Shown here: piece by piece, positions 8,209-15,960 of the stretch
Position numbering within the stretch: the first letter of the stretch is position 1
Layout of the letters: every line of letters starts with the position of its first letter
Assembly: GCF_000717335.1 (NCBI RefSeq)
Contig: NZ_JNYZ01000020.1
Coordinates: 62,001-126,000 of the forward strand
Length of the DNA stretch: 64,000 bases
From: Amycolatopsis jejuensis
GTDB lineage: Bacteria; Actinomycetota; Actinomycetes; Mycobacteriales; Pseudonocardiaceae
Direction: 5' to 3'
The notes under the pieces: generated by a model
What the model saw: the letters and a program-made list of their open reading frames with translations, nothing else
What the model was told of the DNA's origin: nothing
Databases searched by the model: none
Translations under genes and position numbers: made by a program

Positions 8209-9017
8209 GCTCCCACTCCCGTGAAGTCCTTTTCGGACACCGGCCACCGCCGGTCGGCCAGCACCGGGAAATCGGCGCGTACGGTGTCCACAATGGATTG
8301 ATCGACCTCGCAGCGGACCACTTCCTCACCGCCGCCCGCTTCGGCGAGCACGGTGCCCCAGGGGTCGACGATCCGGCTGGTACCGGCCAGCTCGACCCCG
8401 CCGTGCTGCGTCCCGGCGCCGTTGACCGCGATCACGAGGACCTGCTCCTCGACCGCCCGGCACGACGTGAACATCCGCCAGTGCTCTCGCCGCGCCGCCG
8501 GCCACGCCGCAGGTACCACGACGGTTTTCGCCCCGCGGTCGACCAGCCCGCGCCACAGTTCGGGGAACCGCAGGTCATAGCAGGTCGTCGCGCCGACCGG
8601 CCCGAGTCCCGTCTGGGCAACGTCGAGCGCGTCGCCGGGGGTGAGCAGCTCCGCTTCGCGCGAGGCGTACCCGAAGACGTGGATCTTGCGGTAGGTATGC
8701 GCGATGCTGCCATCGGGCGCGATCAGGACGGCGGTGTTGAACAACCGCCCGGACGGGTCCCGCTCGATGAAACTCCCGAGGTGGACGTGGGCTTCGAGAC
8801 TCCGCGCCCACCCTTTGGCCGCCTGGACGGTTGGCCCGTCAAGCGCCTCGGCCTCGGCGGGGTACGTGTCGAAGGCGAAGTACCCGGCGGCCCACAGTTC
8901 CGGCAGCACGACGAGATCGGCGCCACGGGCCGATTCGACCATCCGCCCGACCCGACGGCGCCGCTCAGCGGGCTCCTCGTGAGGTGGGCTGGCCAGTTGG
9001 ATCATCGCGACTTTCAT
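8205..9017 (-). CDS. Nitrilase-superfamily carbon-nitrogen hydrolase
   Basis: A 270-residue C-N hydrolase. The catalytic triad is visible: Glu40 in VVLPELW, Lys111 in YRKIHVFG and Cys146 in TTCYDLRFPE. The DLRFPE context and length fit the amidase/omega-amidase or carbamoylase-like branches rather than true nitrilases. It is the first gene of the leftward catabolic operon, coupled to DUF2848 by an ATGA overlap. It probably releases ammonia from an amide or carbamoyl intermediate; the actual substrate is unknown. The GntR gene upstream reads the same way after a 434-base repeat-filled gap. Confidence 0.87.
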   Translation of the reverse strand: MKVAMIQLASPPHEEPAERRRRVGRMVESARGADLVVLPELWAAGYFAFDTYPAEAEALDGPTVQAAKGWARSLEAHVHLGSFIERDPSGRLFNTAVLIAPDGSIAHTYRKIHVFGYASREAELLTPGDALDVAQTGLGPVGATTCYDLRFPELWRGLVDRGAKTVVVPAAWPAARREHWRMFTSCRAVEEQVLVIAVNGAGTQHGGVELAGTSRIVDPWGTVLAEAGGGEEVVRCEVDQSIVDTVRADFPVLADRRWPVSEKDFTGVGA

Positions 9018-9310
9018 TGCTACTCCCTGATTTGCAGTGAGGTCACCGGGTGCTGGTCCGCTGCGCCGGTCGCAGTTCCACAGCGGTGCCGCCCTCGCAC
9101 CTGCACGCGGCTACCACGCGATCCACCGAACCGCGATTCACGACAAGCCCCGAATCCGCCGGGCTGCCAGATCACTCCGCATTCCGCCACCGGCGCCATC
9201 ACAGCCGCTCCCCTGTCCGGAGCGCCGCCGACGCCCGCCCGCCGTCCCGACCCTCCCCTCCCGAAGCACCGCCACGAACCTCCGGCCACCCACTACCTCG
9301 ACCACCGAAC

Positions 9311-9480
9311 CTGCCGCCGTCACAACCGCTCCCCCACCCGAAACGCCACCAACCCCCAGCCGCCCACACCCCCGACCCATCGCCATCACAACCCCTCCGC
9401 CACCCGAAGCGCCACCAACCCCCGGCCGCCCACACCCCCAGCCCGCCGCCGTCACAACCGCTCCCCCACCCGGAGTGCCG
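9311..9480. repeat. 66-bp tandem repeat, about 2.6 copies, in a gene-free gap
   Basis: Copies are in register at 9319, 9385 and 9451 (spacing exactly 66). Each contains TCACAACC and CACCCGAA/GCGCCACC elements. The last copy is the 3' end of the GntR gene itself (codons RVGERL and stop), so the gene terminus appears to have been tandemly duplicated downstream. A diverged piece is also seen near 9194-9235. The 9018-9451 gap is otherwise C-rich, with no gene or clear terminator. Confidence 0.8.
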
Positions 9481-10102
9481 CCATCGTGCTCGACAAATGC
9501 GTCGCCACCGCGTCCCCCGCCTCCTCCGTCGACCCCGACCTCAGCGCCGCCACGATCGCCGCGTGTTCGGCCAGCACTCGTTCCGCGCGGGTTTCGCTGC
9601 CTGCCACGGCTCGCAAGCCCATCCGCACCTGACGGTCCCGCAGCGATTCGTAGAACTCCCCCAGCACCGGATTTCCCGCCCGCCGCACCATCGCGCGGTG
9701 GAAAGCGCGGTCGTACTCGATGAACTGCACCGGATCCGCGACGAGCTCGCGCTGCTTCGCAAGCAGGTCGTCCAGCTCCGCGAAAAACGCCGCGTCCGCA
9801 TGCGACGCCAGCTTGCGGACACACCAGTCCTCGACCAGCTCGCGCGCCTCCATCACCGACCGCACCTCGGCGTCCGAGATCGGCGGCACGAATGCGCCCT
9901 TCTTCGGCACGATCTCGAGGAAACCCTCGGCCTCGAGCCGCAGCAGCGCCTCGCGCACCGGGGTCCGCGACGTGCCCGCGGCCTCCGCCACCTCCGATTC
10001 GGTGAGGAACGTCCCGCCGTCGCGCGGCAGCTCGGCGATCCGTTTCTTCAGGAACCGGTACGTCACGTCCTGTGCGGACCCGGCCGGTCGTAGACTGCTC
10101 AT
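9452..10102 (-). CDS. GntR-family regulator, FadR/FCD subgroup
   Basis: A 216-residue repressor-type regulator. The N-terminal winged helix-turn-helix includes [40 protein letters not shown] in separate recognisable parts (TSRTPVREALLRLE is the GntR signature). The C-terminal FCD all-helical ligand domain contains EARELVEDWCVRKLA, EYDRAFHRAMV and the terminal EHAAIVAAL helix with its metal-binding His. ATG 10102 is preferred; a TTG 6 bases earlier is possible. No Shine-Dalgarno sequence precedes it and a palindrome lies immediately upstream, so translation may be leaderless and self-repressed. It probably controls the nitrilase-HpaB operon. Confidence 0.87.
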   Translation of the reverse strand: MSSLRPAGSAQDVTYRFLKKRIAELPRDGGTFLTESEVAEAAGTSRTPVREALLRLEAEGFLEIVPKKGAFVPPISDAEVRSVMEARELVEDWCVRKLASHADAAFFAELDDLLAKQRELVADPVQFIEYDRAFHRAMVRRAGNPVLGEFYESLRDRQVRMGLRAVAGSETRAERVLAEHAAIVAALRSGSTEEAGDAVATHLSSTMAALRVGERL

Positions 10103-10108
10103 GGACAA

Positions 10109-10145
10109 GATGTATACATCAGGTGTGCCACTGGCACAAGTGTGC
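10109..10145. promoter_or_regulatory. Nested palindromes upstream of the GntR gene (candidate operators)
   Basis: GATGTATACATC (10109-10120) is a perfect 12-bp palindrome. TGTGCCA-C-TGGCACA (10124-10138) is a perfect 7-bp-arm inverted repeat. GCACA-AG-TGTGC (10134-10145) overlaps it. They sit directly between the GntR start and the divergent protease gene. The first is a natural autoregulatory operator candidate, since such AT-centred palindromes are common GntR sites. Confidence 0.6.
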
Positions 10146-10246
10146 TCCGATCAGCGATCTTGCGGCCCGACCGTGAAGACCCGGCCACCGCGTTCCGGCG
10201 AGACTCCAGCAACGCCCGAGTCCCGATCGGAAAGGCGGATACACCC

Positions 10247-11083
10247 GTGAGCAGAGGATTGCGCGCCCCCGTGATCGCGGCGGCGCTCCTGGCCGGATCG
10301 CTGTCGCTCGTCTCCCCGGCCACTGCCGACGCCCCAGCCACGGCCGACGCCCCGGCCACGCAGTCGACCGTGTGCGACGGCAACGGCACCAGCGGGAAGC
10401 GCGTGGAAGCGCTCTACGTGCGCGCCACCGACAAACCCGACCGGCACGCCAGCCTCGTCGGCAAATTCCGCGGCTTTGCCGACCAGATCGATGCGAATTT
10501 CGTGGAAGCGGCCAAACGGCTCGGCGGGCAGAAGCGGCACGTCCGCTTCGTCACCGACGCACAGTGCCACGCGGTGATCCGCAACGTCGCCATCGCGCCG
10601 TCGGCCATGGCGTCGCCGCAGAAGGTCGCCGACGCGATCAAGAAGCAAGGGTACAACCGCAGCGACCGCAAATACCTCGTCTGGTACGACAAAGACGGCT
10701 GCGGCCTCGCCTTCGGCAACGGCGGCAATGACCGGCCGGGCGCCAACAACCCCTACAACGCGGGGCCGCACTACGCCACCGTCGGCACCGGATGCTGGTC
10801 GTGGCAGGCCAGCGGCCACGAGCTGCTGCACACCCTCGGCGCGGTCCAGTCCAGTGCCCCGCATGCGACGAAGAACGGGCATTGCTGGGACGACGAGGAC
10901 ATCATGTGCTACAACGACGGCGGTATTCCGAATCCGCCCGGCAAGCTCGTGAAACGGTGTCCCGGCGCCCCGGAAAACCAGATCGACTGCAACGGCGACG
11001 ACTACTTCAACACCAAACCGGCAGCCGGTAGTTACCTTGCCACCCACTGGAATGTGGCGAACAGCGCGTATCTGATCCGCTGA
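10247..11083 (+). CDS. Secreted zinc metalloprotease-like protein (HELLH, Met-turn)
   Basis: A 278-residue exported protein. A signal peptide (about residues 1-28, hydrophobic VIAAALLAGSLSLVSPATA) is followed by a protease-like domain. HELLHTLGAVQ at 191-201 has the HExxH zinc motif; DIMCYND (218-224) resembles a metzincin Met-turn. The third ligand position holds Gln201 rather than His/Asp, and a nearby His206 (SAPHA) could substitute. Many cysteines suggest disulfides. The GTG at 10247 is chosen for the signal peptide and the AAAGG upstream. The next gene is a paralogue with an added lectin domain. It resembles uncharacterised actinomycete secreted proteases with HNLGxVQxxAPH-type motifs. 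Substrate unknown. Confidence 0.75.
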   Translation: MSRGLRAPVIAAALLAGSLSLVSPATADAPATADAPATQSTVCDGNGTSGKRVEALYVRATDKPDRHASLVGKFRGFADQIDANFVEAAKRLGGQKRHVRFVTDAQCHAVIRNVAIAPSAMASPQKVADAIKKQGYNRSDRKYLVWYDKDGCGLAFGNGGNDRPGANNPYNAGPHYATVGTGCWSWQASGHELLHTLGAVQSSAPHATKNGHCWDDEDIMCYNDGGIPNPPGKLVKRCPGAPENQIDCNGDDYFNTKPAAGSYLATHWNVANSAYLIR

Positions 11084-11093
11084 TCTTCCTCCG

Positions 11094-11130
11094 GTGCGCC
11101 CGGGTGTTCCCCGTGAATGCCCGGGCGCAC
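11094..11130 (+). terminator. Intrinsic-type hairpin after the first protease gene
   Basis: Perfect 11-bp stem GTGCGCCCGGG (11094-11104) and its complement (11120-11130) with a 15-base loop, starting 11 bases after the stop codon. No U tract follows, as is usual in high-GC actinomycetes. Confidence 0.7.
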
Positions 11131-11300
11131 TGCCGTCCGTACCCGGCGAGACAGAAAAACGGTCAATCCCGGCGCTGCGGTTGACGAATCACCCACCGTC
11201 TTTACCCTGGCAACCACGCCGGGGCGGCAGGGTTTTTCCGCGGTCCCCCGGCGGAATTCCCGGCTGTTCCCAGTGTCCCCACCGAGGAAAGGCGGAATCC

Positions 11301-12434
11301 GTGAAAAGAAGAACCCGAGCCGTGGCGATCGCGGCGGCGCTCCTTGCCGGTGCGCTGTCGTTTTCCGCTCCGGCAACGGCAATCCCGTCACCCGCTGCAG
11401 TTGCCCATTCGACACCATGCGACGGTGACGGCCACAGTGGCAATCGTGTTCAGGCGGTATATGTCCACGCCACGAACCAACCCGATCGACACGACCAGCT
11501 CGCCGAACAATTCCGTACCTTTGCCGACCAAATCGATGACATTTTCGTAGAAGCCGGTCTGCGCCTCGGCGGAGAAATCCGGCATGTTCGTTTCGTCACC
11601 GATTCCGGCTGCCGAGCGGCCATCGACGACGTGGCCATCGACCCGTCGGTCCTCACTGATCCGCAGACGATCGCGGACGCAATCGGAAAGCAAGGGTACA
11701 ACCGCAGCGACCGCAAATACCTCGTCTGGTACGACAAAGACGGCTGCGGCCTCGCCTTCGGCAACTACGCCACGGTCGGGACCGGATGCTGGTCGTGGCA
11801 GGCCAGCGGCCACGAACTGCTGCACACGCTCGGCGCGGTCCAGTCGAGCGCGCCGCACGCGTCGAGCAACGGCCACTGCTGGGACGACGAGGACATCATG
11901 TGCTACGACGACGGCGGCCTGCCGAATCCGCCGGGGCATCTGGTGAAATCGTGCCCGGGCGCGCCGGAAAACCAGATCGACTGCAATGGTGACGATTACT
12001 TCAACACGAGGCCACCGGCCGGGACGTATATTGCGACCCATTGGAATGTCGCGAACAGTGATTACCTGATCCGCGGCGACCGGCCGTACGCCGTGGGCGA
12101 GCTCACCGGCGCCGACGGCCGCTGTGCCGACGTCGCATTTTCCGAACGGGCCAACGGAACCCCGGTCCAGCTGTGGGGATGCGACCACACCAGCGCCCAG
12201 CAATGGACGGTCCGCGATGGAACGCTGCGTTCCCTCGACAAATGCCTGCGCTCGTCGGGCGAATTGTGGGACTGTGACGGTTCCGGCGCGGAAACGTGGC
12301 AAATCCGGGGTGACGGCAGCATTCTGAACCCCGAATCCGGCCAATGCCTGGGTACCCAGAACGGCGCGACCGCGGAGGGAACCCGCTTGGCGCTGCGTGA
12401 TTGCGCAGAACCACGCTGGAATGTCCCCTCCTGA
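11301..12434 (+). CDS. Secreted metalloprotease-like protein with C-terminal ricin-type lectin domain
   Basis: A 377-residue paralogue of the upstream protease. The signal peptide lies at about 1-32 (AIAAALLAGALSFSAPATA). The protease-like domain to about residue 255 has the same HELLHTLGAVQSSAPHA and DIMCYDDGG motifs, again with Gln in the third-ligand position. Residues about 265-377 form a ricin-type beta-trefoil: three weak repeats with C-x-D/QLW and QQWTV-type (QxW) motifs and paired cysteines. It lacks a roughly 16-residue insertion (after FGNGG) found in the first paralogue. Start GTG 11301 has GAGGAAAGG upstream. The lectin domain probably anchors the enzyme on glycan; a possible partner activity is the nearby GH76 enzyme. 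Confidence 0.8.
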   Translation: MKRRTRAVAIAAALLAGALSFSAPATAIPSPAAVAHSTPCDGDGHSGNRVQAVYVHATNQPDRHDQLAEQFRTFADQIDDIFVEAGLRLGGEIRHVRFVTDSGCRAAIDDVAIDPSVLTDPQTIADAIGKQGYNRSDRKYLVWYDKDGCGLAFGNYATVGTGCWSWQASGHELLHTLGAVQSSAPHASSNGHCWDDEDIMCYDDGGLPNPPGHLVKSCPGAPENQIDCNGDDYFNTRPPAGTYIATHWNVANSDYLIRGDRPYAVGELTGADGRCADVAFSERANGTPVQLWGCDHTSAQQWTVRDGTLRSLDKCLRSSGELWDCDGSGAETWQIRGDGSILNPESGQCLGTQNGATAEGTRLALRDCAEPRWNVPS

Positions 12435-12445
12435 GGTATTCTGAC

Positions 12446-12477
12446 GGCCCGGGCGTTTCTTCTCGGACGCCCGGGCC
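12446..12477. terminator. Bidirectional terminator between converging genes
   Basis: Perfect 11-bp stem GGCCCGGGCGT (12446-12456) and ACGCCCGGGCC (12467-12477), with a 10-base loop, followed on the plus strand by CCTTTCTTTATT. It lies between the stops of the lectin-protease (12434) and the GH76 gene (12485). Confidence 0.85.
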
Positions 12478-12484
12478 CCTTTCT

Positions 12485-14803
12485 TTATTGATGGGCCGCA
12501 ATCAAGGCTTCCAATCCGGACGCTTGCGTACGCCAATCAACGACATTCGGCGTCCCACCGGACCACCGCTGTCCGATCCGGTTCAATGAGTCCCGATCGT
12601 TGTTCCAGATCGAATCCGCCTGCCGCCGGACGAAATCACCATACGCACCGGTCGCGTCCGCGAGGTCGCCGAAATAACGCAGGAAAATACCCTTGAATTG
12701 CTTCTGGTTGTCATCGCAGGTACCCGAGTCGCACGATTCCGTCACGATGCCACCGGACGTGAGACCCGACATCGCCGCGTCCGCCAGCCGCCGCGCAGTG
12801 TCCAAATAGGACTGTTCGCCGGTCGCGCGCCAGAGCTCGGTGAAGCCGCCGATCGCGAGGCCCTGGTTGTACGTCCAGACGGTCTGGCCGTTGTTCGCAC
12901 AGCCCGACGTGAGGCCGTCGTTCACCAGGCCGGCGGAGTTGATCAGGCCACTGCGCAGGTACCAGTCGCCTGCCTCGCGGGCCCGGTCACCCCATGTCGT
13001 GTCGCCCCCGATGCGCCGATGCAGTGCGGCGGTGAGGCGGAGGTACAGACCACTGGTGACCGCGTTCTTGTACGTCCGCTCGCGATCCCACCACACGCCT
13101 CCGCCGCAGGTGCCCGGGTCCCAGAAGCCGCGCACGTAGTCGGCGATCGTGGTGGCTTCGGTGAGGTAGCGGCTTTCGTGGGTACGGTCGTAGGCGGCTA
13201 TCCAGGCGAGACCCCACCAGGCACTGTCGTCGATCGCCCGGCTGACGAAGTCACCCTCGATGGGATCGGAACTCCGCTCCCCGGCGGGGAATGCCGCCCG
13301 GTTCACGTCGAATACCCTGGCGAGCACCGGATCGAGGCCGGGTAACCCGGAATCCGCCAGTGCGGTCACGGCAACTGCGGAGTTCCACCAGCTGGACGCC
13401 CACCACGCACGGTAAGTGTCGTGGGACCAGAGGAGCGCATCGGCGGCCGCCGCAACGCGCGATTGCGCTGGGCGAGCCCAGGCGGTACACGCGCCTTGCT
13501 GGTGAGAAGCTTCCCGGCCACACGCCCGGACAGCCCCACCGAACATCCGCCCGCGCGGGTCTTTGGTGGCGAAGGCCGGGGTGCGGGCGGAAGTGGCCGC
13601 GGTGGTCAGGACGCCCGCACCCGTTGCGGCGGGTGCCACGGTGGGGGTGGCTGCGGTGGTCGGGACGCTCTCAGCCCTTGCGGCAGGCACCACGGCGCGA
13701 GCGGCCGCCCCAGTCTGGACGCTCACGCCCCTTGCCGCGGACGCCACAGTGCCAGTGGCTGCGCCAGTCCCGACGCCCGCGCCCCTTGCAGCAGGCACCA
13801 AGGCGCGGGTGGCTGCGCCGGTCTCGACGCCCGCGCCCCTCGCAGCAGACACCACAGCGCCAATGGCTGCGCCGGTCCCGACGCCCGCGCCCCTCGCAGC
13901 AGGCACCACAGTGCGAGTGGCCGCGCCGGTCTCGATGCTCGCGTCACTTGCCTCGGGCACCACGGTGGAAATGGCCGCGCCGGTCCCGACGCCCGCGCCC
14001 CGTACAGCGGACGCCACAGTGCCAGTGGCCGCACCAGTCCCGACGCCCGCGCCCCTCGCAGCAGGCACCACAGCGCCAGTCGCCGCGCCGGTCTCGACGC
14101 CCGCGCCCTCTCCGGTGGGCGCCACAGCCCGCGCGGCGGAGGGCACGCTGGTCCGCCCGAGTGAGGAACCTCCTGGCCACGTCGAACCGGCGTCCCAGGA
14201 GCGGTCGAGCCATACCTCGTCTCCGGTGCTGCCCTCGTCGATTCCGGCCCAGGCCATGCCGCGGTCGTCGAAGTGGAGCCGGATGGTTCGGCCGAAAATG
14301 GTCGCCGACGGTACTGGCTGGCTGTCCCCGGTGCCGGGCGGGACGCCGTCGCAGGTGGTGTCGCAGACTGTCGGGTAGATCCAGCCGGTGCATCCGACGC
14401 CTTGTGCATCCCCGCATGCGCGGATGAGGCCGCGTCGATGACCGACCGGGTCGGTGATGTTGTACATGAGGGTGCGGGTTCCGGTCCAGGTGCCGGGGAT
14501 GCTGGCTTTGCCGAGGAGGCCGTCCCAGGTGGCGCCGCCGTCCCAGGACCGGTCGAGCCAGACGGCGTCGCCGGTGTGGCCGTTGTCGATGCTTGCCCAG
14601 GCCATCCCGTCGGGATCCGAGACGTGGAGCCGGACCACGCGACCGTTGATCCCCTTGTCCGGCAAGGGAAAACTCTCCTGCGCCGCCCGCGAGGGGTCGA
14701 GCCGGTCGCACGACACCACGCACACCGTGGTATCGGCTCGCGCCGGGGCGCGCGGGACCGTGAGGAACGCGAGAGCGAGCAGCACCACAACCATGGTCCG
14801 CAT
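12485..14803 (-). CDS. Secreted GH76 (alpha-1,6-mannanase-like) protein with repeat-interrupted N-terminal domains
   Basis: A 772-residue exported protein. A signal peptide (about 1-23) is followed by two tandem homologous domains (about 28-125 and 126-220). The second domain's sequence breaks off after LGRTSVPSA, passes through about ten 18-residue Ala/Gly/Val repeats (about 224-409), then resumes with GRMFGGAVRACGRE. The C-terminal GH76 domain (about 450-772) has the catalytic Asp pair in IDDSAWWGLAW (near 524-525), plus GGVWWDRERTYKNAVTSGLY and NQGLAIGGFTELW. GH76 enzymes cleave alpha-1,6-mannan such as fungal or mycobacterial mannan. ATG 14803 follows GAGGGG. The repeat insertion inside a domain is unusual and its effect on folding is unknown. 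Confidence 0.85.
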   Translation of the reverse strand: MRTMVVVLLALAFLTVPRAPARADTTVCVVSCDRLDPSRAAQESFPLPDKGINGRVVRLHVSDPDGMAWASIDNGHTGDAVWLDRSWDGGATWDGLLGKASIPGTWTGTRTLMYNITDPVGHRRGLIRACGDAQGVGCTGWIYPTVCDTTCDGVPPGTGDSQPVPSATIFGRTIRLHFDDRGMAWAGIDEGSTGDEVWLDRSWDAGSTWPGGSSLGRTSVPSAARAVAPTGEGAGVETGAATGAVVPAARGAGVGTGAATGTVASAVRGAGVGTGAAISTVVPEASDASIETGAATRTVVPAARGAGVGTGAAIGAVVSAARGAGVETGAATRALVPAARGAGVGTGAATGTVASAARGVSVQTGAAARAVVPAARAESVPTTAATPTVAPAATGAGVLTTAATSARTPAFATKDPRGRMFGGAVRACGREASHQQGACTAWARPAQSRVAAAADALLWSHDTYRAWWASSWWNSAVAVTALADSGLPGLDPVLARVFDVNRAAFPAGERSSDPIEGDFVSRAIDDSAWWGLAWIAAYDRTHESRYLTEATTIADYVRGFWDPGTCGGGVWWDRERTYKNAVTSGLYLRLTAALHRRIGGDTTWGDRAREAGDWYLRSGLINSAGLVNDGLTSGCANNGQTVWTYNQGLAIGGFTELWRATGEQSYLDTARRLADAAMSGLTSGGIVTESCDSGTCDDNQKQFKGIFLRYFGDLADATGAYGDFVRRQADSIWNNDRDSLNRIGQRWSGGTPNVVDWRTQASGLEALIAAHQ
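13575..14130 (-). repeat. 54-bp in-frame tandem repeat (about 10 copies) inside the GH76 gene
   Basis: Each unit encodes 18 residues close to GAGVGTGAATGTVVPAAR; variants are visible in all copies (for example GAGVETGAATRALVPAAR and DASIETGAATRTVVPAAR). The frame is preserved throughout, as expected for a minisatellite that can expand or contract without breaking the gene. Copies nearest the edges (AESVPTTAATPTVAPAAT) are the most diverged. Confidence 0.9.
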
Positions 14804-15141
14804 GGACGATCCCCTCGCCGGGGGTGATTTTCCGTCCAGGATAGGAAGTGGTGCAGTGGCGGGAGAAGCCCTGGGAGAGGTTCTGTCCCGTTCCGGACAA
14901 CCGTCACGCTCGCGCAAGCGGTGGAGATCCGGGGACGGCACGCCTGCCAGGCGTAGCGCTCTCGGCTACGGCCCGGCCTCGGGCCGGTTCTCCATGTCCG
15001 ACCCGGGCCTGCTGCTGTACCGGTGCGAGCGACTCGTTCCGGCCCAGTGGCCGCGAGAGGAGTTCGTCGACACGCTGGTGGGGACCGATGGCACGGCAGG
15101 CGCTCGCCGTACACCCGAGATGAGCGGTATCCGACGGGGGG
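14804..15141. other. 338-base gap without a supported gene
   Basis: Contains the upstream region of the GH76 gene (GAGGGG ribosome-binding site at its left edge). A short rightward open frame from 14994 (MSDPGLLLYRCERL) runs on into the antisense of the small membrane-protein gene, but it has no ribosome-binding site or recognisable family, so I do not call it. No hairpin or repeat of note was seen. Confidence 0.5.
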
Positions 15142-15333
15142 TCAGCTGCGGCTGCCCTGCCTGCGGCCGACTGCCCGGCCTGCGAAGTAGCCGATCACCA
15201 GGCCTGCGACCAGCCCGATCACGATGAAGAAGATGATCGTGGCGGCGGCGATCTTGCCGACGGTCCCCAGGAAACCCTTGGCCTCCAGGTCGGCGGCGAG
15301 GGTTACCGACTGCGCGAGTACGTAGTGCGTCAT
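15142..15333 (-). CDS. Small single-pass membrane protein
   Basis: A 63-residue protein with one clear transmembrane helix (about residues 30-52, AATIIFFIVIGLVAGLVIGYFAG) followed by a basic tail (RAVGRRQGSRS). The N-terminus is presumably outside and the tail in the cytoplasm. It lies 45 bases beyond the YbaB-like gene in the type VII accessory operon and reads the same way. I do not recognise a family. Confidence 0.6.
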   Translation of the reverse strand: MTHYVLAQSVTLAADLEAKGFLGTVGKIAAATIIFFIVIGLVAGLVIGYFAGRAVGRRQGSRS

Positions 15334-15378
15334 GTCCCCAGAGTGGCATCACCTGCGGCCGGGTGCACGGGCCTGGGG

Positions 15379-15960
15379 TCAGTCGGTCACGGGTTTCAGC
15401 ACGAACTCCTCGTCTTCGGTGGCTGGGCGGGGCCGCGAGCGGTGGGTTGGCTCGGGGTCTGCGGCCGGAGTCGGTTCCGGGGGATCATCCAGCGGCAGGA
15501 CGTCTTCGACGGCGGCGGCGACGGCCGGGACACAACCCGCCCGGATGGCTTGCATTCCGCGACGCAGTGCCTCGGTACCGGCTTCCGTGGCCAGGCGGGA
15601 GATTTCTGCGGCCAGTGCGTCCGGGCCCAGTTCCAGTGCTGTTTCGCTGATGTTCAGGGCTACCAGCATTCCGTGCACGTCCACGGTGACGCTCAAGCCA
15701 TAGCGCTGCGCGGACGCCCGGATGGCGGCCAGGCCCCCGGACAGGCCCAGCCGCTCGGGGATCTCGTCGGCGACTTCGATCAGGTCGTCGATGGTGCGGT
15801 CGTCGCCATCCGGGGCCTCCGGCGCGCGGTCGTCAGCATCCATGACCTCCGGTGCACGGTCGTCGCCACCCGGGACCCCCGGTGCACGGTCAGCGCCATC
15901 CTCAACCCCCGGTGCGCGGCCAGCGCCACCCGGAGCATCTGGCGCGCGGAAGGGGTCCAT
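15379..15960 (-). CDS. YbaB/EbfC-like protein with acidic repeat N-terminus
   Basis: A 193-residue protein. Residues about 5-45 carry four or five 10-residue repeats with a DRAPE/DRAPG core, strongly acidic. Residues about 48-150 resemble actinomycete YbaB/EbfC-like proteins (LSVTVDVHGMLVALNISETALELGPDALA, then a long helix). The tail is Pro/Asp/Glu-rich. The ATG at 15960 shares one base with the upstream stop (TGATG). In ESX-type clusters such proteins commonly accompany WXG/PPE genes; the role (DNA-binding or chaperone-like) is not established. Repeat number may vary between strains. Confidence 0.65.
   Translation of the reverse strand: MDPFRAPDAPGGAGRAPGVEDGADRAPGVPGGDDRAPEVMDADDRAPEAPDGDDRTIDDLIEVADEIPERLGLSGGLAAIRASAQRYGLSVTVDVHGMLVALNISETALELGPDALAAEISRLATEAGTEALRRGMQAIRAGCVPAVAAAVEDVLPLDDPPEPTPAADPEPTHRSRPRPATEDEEFVLKPVTD
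15800..15945 (-). repeat. 30-bp tandem repeats coding DRAP decapeptides
   Basis: About five imperfect 30-bp units around CCGGTGCACGGTCGTCGCCA, in frame with the YbaB-like gene. They encode the acidic decapeptide repeats at its N-terminus. Confidence 0.75.

Noticed and set aside
13575..14130. Possible CRISPR or repeat-rich noncoding region
   Set aside because: The 54-bp units are in frame with a secreted enzyme gene and encode an 18-residue peptide; they are protein repeats.
14994..15227. A rightward short frame starting MSDPGLLLYRCERL
   Set aside because: No ribosome-binding site or family; it overlaps the small membrane protein gene on the other strand.
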